Below are positions 17,420 through 25,335 of a stretch of 64,000 nucleotides of DNA, piece by piece. The position numbers and the translations under genes are program-made. The DNA is taken from assembly GCF_009769735.1 (NCBI RefSeq), contig NZ_WSRO01000002.1, forward strand, positions 496,001 to 560,000, in the 5' to 3' direction. The notes beneath the pieces are model-generated. The model was not told the origin of the DNA and made no database searches. It saw only the letters and a list, made by a program, of their open reading frames with translations. The DNA is from Streptomyces sp. BA2 (GTDB lineage Bacteria > Actinomycetota > Actinomycetes > Streptomycetales > Streptomycetaceae). Positions within the stretch are counted from its first letter, which is position 1, and each line of letters starts with the position of its first letter.

Positions 17420-18808
17420 TCACAGTGAGCTCGGCACGACGAACAGGGCCCAGGTGACGAGGGGGCCGATCAGGCTGATGCCGAGTCCCCAGGCCATGAG
17501 GCGGCGGAAGACGAACTCGCGTTGGTCTGCGGGGGTGTTGGCGGTCACCAGTGCTCCGCTGGTGGAGAACGGCGAGGCGTCCACCACGGACGCGGAGATG
17601 GCCAGCGCCGTGATGAGCCCGACGGCCCCCACCTCGCCGGCGAGCAGGAAGGGCACGGCCAGTGGAATGAGCGCGCCGAGCATTCCGGTGGTCGAGGCGA
17701 AGGCGGAGACCAGGGCGCCGATGAGGCAGATCAGGAGGGCCCCGACGAGGGGTGCCTGGATGGCGGCGACCTGTTTGCCGAGGTAGTCGATGGTGCCCAT
17801 GCGCTCCATCTGGCTCACGTAGGTGACGATGCCGCAGACCAGCAGGACGGTTGACCACGCGCACCGGTCCACGGCGCCGGTGACCGACTTCGGTGAGACC
17901 AGGGAGAGGACGACGGTGATGGTGAGCGCCATCAGGCCGACGTCGAGGTCGAAGAAGAGCGCTCCGGCGACGAGGCTGAGGAGCCCGATGAGGGTGAGCG
18001 CGCGCGGGCCGTCGAGGGTGAGGGGTTCGTCCGGTGCAGCGGGTTGAGTGGTGGTGGCGACGGCGAGGGTAGGGCGGGGTGCCGTGCCCGCCTCGACGAG
18101 TTGGCCGCCGGGTCCGCCGGGCGGGGGCGCGTCGTCGTGTCGCTTACCGCCGGCGCCTCCGTCGCCACCGTCTCCACTTGCCTTGTACGTCTCCGCGCGT
18201 TGCCCTAGCAACTGCCGGCCGCCGAAGGCGAAGAAGACGATGACGCACAGCGCCACGTTGAACAGGAACGAGGCGGTGAACAGGAGGGCGGGGTTGCCCG
18301 GCAGGTGGTTCCGCTCGACCACGTTGTTGGTGATGCTGCCGAACACGCCGATCGGCGAGAACCCGCCCGCACTGGCGCCGTTGGCGATGAGCAGGCCCAT
18401 GAGTACGGGGTTGATGCCGTAGGCGGCGGCGAAGCCGAGGCCGATGGGGGCCACGATGCCGACCGCTGCCGGGGTGACCGCACCGACCGCGGTGAGGAGT
18501 GCGGTGACGAGGAACATGACCCAGGGGATGAGGGCGATGCGGCCCCTCACCGCCTTCACCGCAGCGTTGACGAGCCAGTCCACTGTGCCGTTGTTCTTCG
18601 CTATGGCGAACAGAAGTGTGACGCCGACCAGCACGACGAACAGGTCACCGGGGAAGCCGGAGAACAAGTCGTCGGTCGATTCGTCCGCCACGGTGGAGCC
18701 GACGATGAACGCGGCCACGAGCGCGAGCGCGCCCAGATGGACGGCGGAGAAGGTGGCGATGGCGAAGACAAGGACCAGGGCGATGATGGAGATGACTTGA
18801 TCTGACAC
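17420..18808 (-). CDS. SLC13-type dicarboxylate carrier (MatC-like)
   Basis: 462-aa carrier with about 11-12 membrane segments and a cytoplasmic Gly/Pro-rich loop at about 205-260. The N-terminal half matches the MatC_N domain (FPGDLFVVLVGVTLLFAIAKNNGTVDWLV), and the two SLC13-like hairpin signatures are visible as IANGASAGGFSPIGVFGSI and SVVDASPFSTSGALV. It would import a C3/C4 dicarboxylate such as malonate. A 19-bp perfect palindrome lies 147 bp upstream, next to an IclR gene, so it is probably IclR-controlled. Confidence 0.88.
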   Translation of the reverse strand: MSDQVISIIALVLVFAIATFSAVHLGALALVAAFIVGSTVADESTDDLFSGFPGDLFVVLVGVTLLFAIAKNNGTVDWLVNAAVKAVRGRIALIPWVMFLVTALLTAVGAVTPAAVGIVAPIGLGFAAAYGINPVLMGLLIANGASAGGFSPIGVFGSITNNVVERNHLPGNPALLFTASFLFNVALCVIVFFAFGGRQLLGQRAETYKASGDGGDGGAGGKRHDDAPPPGGPGGQLVEAGTAPRPTLAVATTTQPAAPDEPLTLDGPRALTLIGLLSLVAGALFFDLDVGLMALTITVVLSLVSPKSVTGAVDRCAWSTVLLVCGIVTYVSQMERMGTIDYLGKQVAAIQAPLVGALLICLIGALVSAFASTTGMLGALIPLAVPFLLAGEVGAVGLITALAISASVVDASPFSTSGALVTANTPADQREFVFRRLMAWGLGISLIGPLVTWALFVVPSSL

Positions 18809-18954
18809 GAGGGCTCCCTTGCCGTCGGCCGATGGTCATGTCGCGGTGCGCCGGGGCGCGTGACGAGGGGTGCGCGCGGCGTAGAGGAGTGCGCGGCGGA
18901 TGACGGCGCGCACGGACGTCCGCCCGTGGGCCGAAGGAGCCCAGGGGGATAATT

Positions 18955-18973
18955 AATTCCGCCTGGCGGAATT
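18955..18973. promoter_or_regulatory. Perfect palindrome (candidate IclR operator) upstream of the MatC-like gene
   Basis: AATTCCGCCTGGCGGAATT is a perfect 9-1-9 palindrome in the 249 bp between the carrier start (18808) and the end of the IclR gene. IclR-family operators are commonly short TTCC/GGAA-type palindromes. The surrounding AT-rich stretch is unusual for this DNA. The rest of the interval holds nothing else recognised. Confidence 0.6.
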
Positions 18974-19057
18974 GAGCTTTCGCAATGGGGAGTATTGGAG
19001 CGGGCTCCCCGGGGCGTCAAGGGGAACGCCCGAATACGTTGCGCGAGGCGGAGCCTG

Positions 19058-19837
19058 CTAGAGGCCGAGTGCCGGCCCACCCCCAGCGGCCTGTCGTGGA
19101 TGCCCCAGCGCCACGCTGACCTGCCGCGCCGTCTCGCTCACCAGCGCGCCGTACGCGGCTCTCGCCTCCAGAGTCATCCGGCTCGTCGGCATGTTCACGC
19201 TGATGCTCGCGACCGGCGTCCCCGACTCGTCCCACACGGCGGCCGCGACGGCGGACACGTCGTCGCGCCACTCCCCGCCGTTCGTGGCGTACCCCCGCTC
19301 CCTGGTCGCCGCGAGTTCGGCGAGCAGCCCTTCCTTGTCCGTGATGGTCGAGCCCGTGAACTCCTCGAGACCGGAGCCCAGGTGACGGTCGATCACTTCC
19401 CGGGAGCTCTCCGCGAGGACCGCCTTGCCGTTCGCGGAGGCGTGAAGGGGGAGTTGGGTGCCGAGTGCCAGGATGATGCGCACCGGCTTGGAGGTCTCCA
19501 GGCGCTCGATCAGCACCACCTTGTCGCCGTCAGGCACCGTCAGATGAACCGTCTCGTCGATGCGCCGCCGCAGCTCCTCCATGAGCGGCAGAGCGACGTC
19601 ACGCAGGCTCAGCTCCCCCGTCGCGCGGCGCCCGACCTGCAATGCCTTGGTGGTCACGACCCAGCGGGTGACCTCGCCCGCGGCCGGGCGGATCCAGCCC
19701 GCCTCATGCAGTGTGCGCAGGGCGCGCTGCGCCGAACTCTTGGGCAGCTCAAGGCTCCTGGCCAGGTCGGCGACGCCGATCGGCTGCCGCGTGGCGACCT
19801 CTTCCAGCACGCGAAGTGCGTTGAGAACGCTCTGCAT
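19058..19837 (-). CDS. IclR-family transcriptional regulator
   Basis: 259 aa. Winged HTH at residues 1-65 (SVLNALRVLEEVATRQPIG, ADLARSLELPKSSAQRALRTL), then the IclR effector domain (about 80-245) with HLTVPDGDKVVLIERLE, LHASANGKAVLAE, and GYATNGGEWRDDVSAVAAAV. The ATG at 19837 begins the HTH; the upstream frame is not conserved in character. It probably controls the divergent aminotransferase-GlcDF operon and the downstream MatC carrier; both promoter regions hold palindromes, though of different sequence. Confidence 0.92.
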   Translation of the reverse strand: MQSVLNALRVLEEVATRQPIGVADLARSLELPKSSAQRALRTLHEAGWIRPAAGEVTRWVVTTKALQVGRRATGELSLRDVALPLMEELRRRIDETVHLTVPDGDKVVLIERLETSKPVRIILALGTQLPLHASANGKAVLAESSREVIDRHLGSGLEEFTGSTITDKEGLLAELAATRERGYATNGGEWRDDVSAVAAAVWDESGTPVASISVNMPTSRMTLEARAAYGALVSETARQVSVALGHPRQAAGGGPALGL

Positions 19838-19870
19838 CCGTTGACTCCCCACCGGGTCGGCCCTACGCTC

Positions 19871-19911
19871 ACCGTGCCACCTTACGACACACCGTGCCAC
19901 AATGCGGCACG
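19871..19911. promoter_or_regulatory. Operator-like repeats between IclR and aminotransferase genes
   Basis: CGTGCCACAATGCGGCACG (19893-19911) is an inverted repeat (CGTGCC/GGCACG with CA/TG inside). The motif ACCGTGCCAC also occurs as a direct repeat at 19871-19880 and 19891-19900, two helical turns apart. This is a plausible regulatory site in the 96-bp divergent region. Confidence 0.5.
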
Positions 19912-19933
19912 CTTCTCAAGGGAGTTGGCCACA

Positions 19934-21100
19934 GTGACCTCGCAAGCCGGGCGGCACTTCCTGCAGATACCAGGCCCGACCAACGTCCCCGATCAGGTGC
20001 TCCGCGCCATCTCGGCGCCGACCATCGACCACCGCGGACCCGAATTCGCCGCGCTCACCACGGAGTTGCTCGCCTCCCTGAAGCCGGTCTTCGGCACCTC
20101 CGGGCCCGTCGTGGTCTTCCCCGGCTCCGGCACCGGCGCCTGGGAGGCGGCCCTGGTCAACACGCTCAGCACCGGGGACCGGGTGCTGCACGTGGAGACC
20201 GGCCACTTCGCCACGCTCTGGCAGCAGATGGCAGCCGGTCTCGGCCTCTACGTCGATTTCCTCCCCGGCGACTGGTGCCACGGCGCATCTCCCGAGGCCA
20301 TCGCCGAACGCCTCGCGGCCGACAGCGCTCGTACGATCAAGGCCGTCTGCGTGGTGCACAACGAGACATCGACCGGCGTGACCAGCCGGGTGCCCGAGAT
20401 CAGGCAGGCGATGGACGCCACAGGACACCCTGCGCTGCTGCTCGTCGACACGATCTCCTCGCTGGGTTCGATCGACTACCGGCACGACGAGTGGGGCGTC
20501 GACGTCACCGTCGCCGGGTCCCAGAAGGGGCTGATGCTCCCGCCCGGGCTCGGCTTCAACGCGGTGAGCGAGAAGGCTCTCGCCGCATCGCGCACCGCGC
20601 GGCTGCGCAAGTCCTACTGGGACTGGCAGCCGATCATCGAGGCGAACCGGCGCGGATTCTTCCCGTACACCCCCGCCACCAACCTCCTCTACGGTCTCGC
20701 CGAAGCGCTGCGGATGCTCCACGACGAGGGGCTGCCCGAGGTCTTCGCACGGCACGACCGGCATGCGGCCGCCACCCGAACCGCCGTGCGCGGCTGGGGA
20801 CTTGAGGTGCTGTGCGCCGACGACCGCGAGCACTCGTCCTCGCTGACCGCGGTGCTCATGCCCGAGGGCCAGGACGCCGACAAGGTACGCGAGATCATCC
20901 TTGAACGGTTCGACATGTCCCTGGGCGCGGGCCTCGGCAAACTCGCCGGACGGATCTTCCGCATCGGCCACCTCGGCCACCTCAACGATCTGACGCTCGC
21001 GGGCACCCTCGCCGGGGTCCAGATGGGCCTTCAACTGGCCGGTGTACGCATCGATCCCGGCGGTCTCACCGCCGCCCTCGACGTCCTGCGCGCCGAGTGA
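19934..21100 (+). CDS. Serine/ureidoglycine-glyoxylate aminotransferase (class V, PLP)
   Basis: 388-aa class V aminotransferase. IPGPTNVPDQVLRAISAPTIDHRGPEF is the substrate-side opening, VVFPGSGTGAWEAALVNTL binds the PLP phosphate, LLVDTISSLGSIDYRHDEWGVD carries the PLP-pyridine Asp, and SQKGLMLPPGL holds the Schiff-base Lys. The family includes serine-glyoxylate aminotransferase and PucG, the (S)-ureidoglycine-glyoxylate enzyme of purine catabolism; sequence alone does not separate them. GGGAG precedes the GTG at 19934. The GlcD-GlcF gene begins 52 bp later, consistent with glyoxylate metabolism. Confidence 0.88.
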   Translation: MTSQAGRHFLQIPGPTNVPDQVLRAISAPTIDHRGPEFAALTTELLASLKPVFGTSGPVVVFPGSGTGAWEAALVNTLSTGDRVLHVETGHFATLWQQMAAGLGLYVDFLPGDWCHGASPEAIAERLAADSARTIKAVCVVHNETSTGVTSRVPEIRQAMDATGHPALLLVDTISSLGSIDYRHDEWGVDVTVAGSQKGLMLPPGLGFNAVSEKALAASRTARLRKSYWDWQPIIEANRRGFFPYTPATNLLYGLAEALRMLHDEGLPEVFARHDRHAAATRTAVRGWGLEVLCADDREHSSSLTAVLMPEGQDADKVREIILERFDMSLGAGLGKLAGRIFRIGHLGHLNDLTLAGTLAGVQMGLQLAGVRIDPGGLTAALDVLRAE

Positions 21101-21152
21101 CTGCGGACGAGCGCCCGCCGAAGTCACCGTCCCGCCGAGGAGGTTGCCGAGC

Positions 21153-24134
21153 ATGACCGTCACCGAGGGCGAGAGCCCCACCCACGAAAGCGCCGAAGGC
21201 TCCGAGACCCAGGACCGGGCCCGCGGTCTCCAGAAGGACCTGGTCAGGGACCTCGAAGGAGAGGTCCAATTCGACGACTACACCCGGCACTTGTTCGCCC
21301 GGGACGCGAGCATGTACGCCATCACGCCGATGGGCGTGGTCTTCCCCCGGCACGCCGACGACGTCGCCGCCGCGGTCGCTGCGGCGGCGGCCCACCGGGT
21401 GCCCGTCGTGCCACGCGGGGCCGGGACCAGCTTGGCGGGCCAGACCGTCGGGCCCGGCCTCGTGCTCGATCTGTCCCGGCACATGAACCGCATCGTCGAG
21501 CTCGACCCAGCCAGCGGTACGGCCCTGGTCGAGGCCGGTGTCGTACAGGACCAGCTCAATCGCGCGGCGAGCCCGTGGGGACTGATGTTCGGCCCGGACA
21601 CCTCGACCAGCAACCGCGCCACCATCGGCGGGATGATCGGCAACAACTCGGCCGGCAGCGGATCGGTGCGCTACGGCATGACCATCGACCACGTCCGTGA
21701 ACTCGATGTGGTGCTCTCGGACGCAAGCCGGGTGCCCCTCGGTCGGGTCGACGAGGCCGAACGCGCTTACAGGGCAGAGCAGTTGACGCTGGAGGGCGCC
21801 CTGTACCGGGAGCTGCCCGAGATCGTGCGGGCCAATGCGGCGGCCATCGCCGAGGGGTTCCCGGAGCACTGGCGCCGCGCCTGCGGCTACCGCCTCGACC
21901 GCTTGGCCCGCGAGGACGCCCCCTTCGACCTCGCCAAGTTCGTCGTCGGCTCCGAGGGGACGCTCGCCGTCGCGACGAGCGCCCTCGTCGGTCTGGTGCC
22001 CAAGCCGCGCCGCACGGTGATCGCCGTCGGGCACTTCACCTCCGTGGCGGGAGCCATCGCGGGGACCGAGGACGCGCTGGCCTGCGATCCGGCCGCCGTG
22101 GAGCTGATGGACCGTACGATCCTCGATCTGTCCCGCCGCAAGATCGAGTACGCGGCGCTCGGCGACCTCCTGGAAGGACAGCCCGAGGCCTTGCTCTTCG
22201 TGTCCTTCACCGGCGACGAGGAGGGCGAACTCCTGGACCGGATGCGGCGGCTCACCAAGCTATGGTCCCGGCACGGGCACGGCTACCACACCCTCCAGGC
22301 GGTCACCCCGGCCCAGCAGTCGTCGCTCCTGAAGGTCCGCAAGGCAGGGCTCGGCCTGCTGATGGCGGCAAGCGAGGGCACCCGGCGCCCGCTCGCCTTC
22401 GTCGAGGACACCGCGGTCGACCCGGTGCATCTGGCCGACTACACCCGCAGATTCAAGGACGTCCTGGACCGGCACGGCATGACGGCCGGCTTCTACGGCC
22501 ACTGCTCGGTCGGCTGTCTGCACATCCGGCCCTATCTCGACCTCGCCGACCCGGCGGACATCGGCCGGATGCGCGCCGTCGCGGAGGAGGTCAAGGATCT
22601 GGTCGCCGAGTACGGCGGGGTGAACTCCAGCGAGCACGGGGACGGTCTCGCGCGCAGCGAGTTCAACCGGGAGATCTTCGGCGAGAAGCTGTACGAGGCG
22701 ATGCGCCAGGTCAAGCGGCTCTTCGACCCCGACGGCATCCTCAACCCGGGCAAGATCGTGGACGCGGCGCCGATGACGGAGAACTTGCGCGACGCGGCGC
22801 TGCCACCCGCCGAACCGCTCCGCACCCGCCTTTCGTTCGAGGTCGTGGGCGGTGGCGGCATGCGCGCGGCGGCGGACCGCTGCATGAACATCGGCCTGTG
22901 CCGCAAGTCCGGCAGCGGCGCCATGTGCCCCTCGTACATGGCAACGCGCAAGGAGGAGGACTCCACCCGCGGCCGGGCAGGAGCCCTGGTCAAGGCCCTC
23001 TCCGAGCCCGATCCGAAGGCCGCGCTCGGGGACGAGCGGCTGCACGAGATCCTCGACCTGTGCCTGATGTGCAAGGCGTGCAAGAGCGAATGCCCTCTCG
23101 GCGTCGACATGGCCACCCTCAAGAGCGAGACCCTCTCGCACTACCACGACACCCACGGAGTGCCGCTGCGCACCCGCCTGTTCGGAGCGATCCGGCTCCT
23201 GAACCGCCTGGGCTCCGCGACCGCGCCCCTGTCCAATCTGCCGGGGCGCATCGCACCGGTGCGCCGGCTCATGGACCGCCTGGTCGGCATCGCTCCTCAG
23301 CGGCCCCTGCCGGTGTTCGTGCGACGCAACCTGCTGCGCTGGTTCCGCCACCGTACGCCTACCGCACACCCGGTCACGCAGGGCACCGTCACCTACCTTG
23401 CCGACTCCTTCACCACGTACACCGAGCCCGGCATCGGCCGTGCGGCCATCGAGCTTCTCGAACGGGCGGGGTGGCGGGTGCGGCTGGAGAGCGGCGGCTG
23501 CTGCGGAAGGTCCAGCCTCTCCAAGGGCTTGGTCGACGACGCGAAGAGCAAGGCGCGCCAACTCGCCCATACCTTGCGGGAGTCGACGGAGGCCGGCTCA
23601 CCGATCGTGGGCTGCGAGCCCTCGTGCCTGATGACGCTGCGCGACGAACACCGGGCCCTGCTGCCGGACGACATCGCCGTCAAGGACATCGCAGGGAGGG
23701 TACGCCAGGTCGAGGAGCTGCTGGGCGAGGCCATCGACGACGGGCGGCTCCGGCTGCGTGAGGACTCATGGCTCGCCGGGCGCAAGCTGCTCTACCACGG
23801 TCACTGCCATCAGAAGGCGGAGGTGGGTACGGCCGCGACCGTGGCTCTCCTTGAGCGCATCCCGGGGGTGACGGTGTCCGAACTGGACGCCGGGTGCTGC
23901 GGGATGGCGGGATCCTTCGGTTTCGAGTCCGAGCACTACGAGGTGTCGATGACGGTCGGCGATGACCGGCTGTTCCCCGCCATCGAGGCCGAGGACGCCG
24001 ACACGGTCGTGGTCGCCACCGGTGTGTCCTGCCGCCAGCAGATCTTCCACGGGACCGAGCGGAACGCCTGGCATCCGGTGCAGCTGCTGTGGGAGGCGGC
24101 GGAGCCGGCGCGAGCGCCAGGGCGGTCGCGGTGA
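21153..24134 (+). CDS. FAD-binding/Fe-S oxidoreductase (GlcD-GlcF fusion, glycolate or D-lactate dehydrogenase type)
   Basis: 993-aa fusion. Residues about 60-560 are a GlcD-like FAD domain (VVPRGAGTSLAGQTVGPG, TIGGMIGNNSAGSGSVRYG, KFVVGSEGTLAV, and the FAD_oxidase C-terminal GGVNSSEHGDGLARSEFN). Residues about 600-700 hold two ferredoxin-like clusters (CMNIGLCRKSGSGAMCPS and CLMCKACKSECP). Residues about 750-975 hold the two CCG domains (ESGGCCGRSS and DAGCCGMAGSFG). Membrane-associated oxidation of glycolate or D-lactate feeding the quinone pool is the expected role; with the neighbouring aminotransferase, glycolate to glyoxylate is favoured. GAGGAGG precedes ATG 21153. Confidence 0.9.
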   Translation: MTVTEGESPTHESAEGSETQDRARGLQKDLVRDLEGEVQFDDYTRHLFARDASMYAITPMGVVFPRHADDVAAAVAAAAAHRVPVVPRGAGTSLAGQTVGPGLVLDLSRHMNRIVELDPASGTALVEAGVVQDQLNRAASPWGLMFGPDTSTSNRATIGGMIGNNSAGSGSVRYGMTIDHVRELDVVLSDASRVPLGRVDEAERAYRAEQLTLEGALYRELPEIVRANAAAIAEGFPEHWRRACGYRLDRLAREDAPFDLAKFVVGSEGTLAVATSALVGLVPKPRRTVIAVGHFTSVAGAIAGTEDALACDPAAVELMDRTILDLSRRKIEYAALGDLLEGQPEALLFVSFTGDEEGELLDRMRRLTKLWSRHGHGYHTLQAVTPAQQSSLLKVRKAGLGLLMAASEGTRRPLAFVEDTAVDPVHLADYTRRFKDVLDRHGMTAGFYGHCSVGCLHIRPYLDLADPADIGRMRAVAEEVKDLVAEYGGVNSSEHGDGLARSEFNREIFGEKLYEAMRQVKRLFDPDGILNPGKIVDAAPMTENLRDAALPPAEPLRTRLSFEVVGGGGMRAAADRCMNIGLCRKSGSGAMCPSYMATRKEEDSTRGRAGALVKALSEPDPKAALGDERLHEILDLCLMCKACKSECPLGVDMATLKSETLSHYHDTHGVPLRTRLFGAIRLLNRLGSATAPLSNLPGRIAPVRRLMDRLVGIAPQRPLPVFVRRNLLRWFRHRTPTAHPVTQGTVTYLADSFTTYTEPGIGRAAIELLERAGWRVRLESGGCCGRSSLSKGLVDDAKSKARQLAHTLRESTEAGSPIVGCEPSCLMTLRDEHRALLPDDIAVKDIAGRVRQVEELLGEAIDDGRLRLREDSWLAGRKLLYHGHCHQKAEVGTAATVALLERIPGVTVSELDAGCCGMAGSFGFESEHYEVSMTVGDDRLFPAIEAEDADTVVVATGVSCRQQIFHGTERNAWHPVQLLWEAAEPARAPGRSR

Positions 24135-24153
24135 ACGAGCACCGCGACCGCCC
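24120..24153. terminator. Bidirectional terminator between GlcDF and XdhC-like genes
   Basis: GGGCGGTCGCGGTG (24120-24133) and CACCGCGACCGCCC (24140-24153) form a perfect 14-bp stem with a 6-nt loop. The stop codon of the GlcD-GlcF gene lies within the stem, and the convergent XdhC-like gene ends 30 bp away. Confidence 0.8.
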
Positions 24154-24183
24154 CGCGCCAGGCCAGGCCCGGTCAGGTCACGG

Positions 24184-25335
24184 TCACGCGGCTGCGTGGG
24201 AGTCGCCCGCCCCCGCACCGCCCGCTTCGTGGTGGATCGGCGTCCCGGATCCGGTCAGCGGAACACCCGTCCCGCCCCTTCGCGCCGCGACGATCTCGGC
24301 CGCTATGGACAGGGCGGTCTCCTCCGGTGTGCGGGCCCCGAGGTCGAGCCCTATCGGCGAGTGCAGGCGCGCCAACTCCTCGTCGGTGACGCCGACTTCA
24401 CGCAGGCGCCGGTTGCGGTCCTCGTGCGTGCGGCGTGAGCCCATCGCGCCGACGAACGCGACCGGAAGCCGCAGGGCCACCTCAAGGAGCGGGATGTCGA
24501 ACTTGGCGTCATGGGTGAGGACGCACAAGGCCGTGCGGCCGTCGGTCGCGGTGTCCCTGAGGTAGCGGTGCGGCCAGTCGACCACGATGTCGTCGGCCTC
24601 GGGGAAGCGGGCCCGCGTGGCGAAGACCGGACGGGCGTCGCACACGGTCACGTGGTAACCGAGGAACTTGCCCGTGCGCACCAGGGCCGCGGCGAAGTCG
24701 ATCGCACCGAAGACGATCATGCGGGGCGGGGGCACGCTCGACTCGACGAACAGAGTCAAGGGCTCCCCGCGGCGCGAACCGCTCTCCGAGACGTCGAACT
24801 CGCCGGTGCGGCCCGCGTCCAGCATCGCGCGGGTCTCGCCCACCACCGTCCGGTCGAGGTCAGGATGCCCCTCAAGGCCTCCTTCGTGCGAGCCGTCGGG
24901 GTGGACGAGCACGACCCTGCCGAGGAGTTCGGCGGGGCCCTGGGCCACGCGGGCGATCGCCGCGGACTCCCCGCGGGCGGCGGCCGAGAGCGCCGCCGCG
25001 AAGACCTGCCTGCCCGGGGCATCCGCGGCCAGCGGCGTGACCAGGACCTCGATGACTCCCCCGCAGGTCAGACCGACCGCGAAGGCGTCCTCGTCGCTGT
25101 AGCCGAACCGCTCGCGCACGGCCCTGCCGTCCTGGAGGGCCTGGACGCACAGCTCGTACACCGCCCCCTCCACGCAGCCGCCGGAGACCGAACCGATGAC
25201 CGTGCCCGCGCTGTCGACGGCGAGGGCGGCGCCGGGCGGGCGCGGCGCGCTGCCGCCCACCGTCACGACGGTGGCGACAGCGAAGTCCCGGCCCTCCCCG
25301 ACCCAGCGGTTCAGCGCTTCGGCGATGTCAAGCAC
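24184..25335 (-). CDS. XdhC/PaoD-type molybdenum cofactor chaperone
   Basis: 383-aa member of the XdhC/CoxF family. Residues 1-110: VATVVTVGGSAPRPPGAALAV and GSVSGGCVEGAVYE, with a conserved Cys at the cofactor-binding point. Residues about 220-360 are the Rossmann-like XdhC_C domain (MIVFGAIDFAAALVRTGKFLGYHVTVCDARPVF, FVGAMGSRRTHEDR). Such proteins bind and sulfurate Mo cofactor and insert it into the large subunit. The GTG at 25335 has GGAGGAG upstream and overlaps the end of the large-subunit gene by 8 bp, so it is the last gene of the operon. Confidence 0.88.
   Translation of the reverse strand: MLDIAEALNRWVGEGRDFAVATVVTVGGSAPRPPGAALAVDSAGTVIGSVSGGCVEGAVYELCVQALQDGRAVRERFGYSDEDAFAVGLTCGGVIEVLVTPLAADAPGRQVFAAALSAAARGESAAIARVAQGPAELLGRVVLVHPDGSHEGGLEGHPDLDRTVVGETRAMLDAGRTGEFDVSESGSRRGEPLTLFVESSVPPPRMIVFGAIDFAAALVRTGKFLGYHVTVCDARPVFATRARFPEADDIVVDWPHRYLRDTATDGRTALCVLTHDAKFDIPLLEVALRLPVAFVGAMGSRRTHEDRNRRLREVGVTDEELARLHSPIGLDLGARTPEETALSIAAEIVAARRGGTGVPLTGSGTPIHHEAGGAGAGDSHAAA

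Noticed and set aside
18995..19933. N-terminal extension of the aminotransferase frame by 313 codons
   Set aside because: The extension is antisense to the IclR gene, and family homology starts at the GTG 19934 with a ribosome site.
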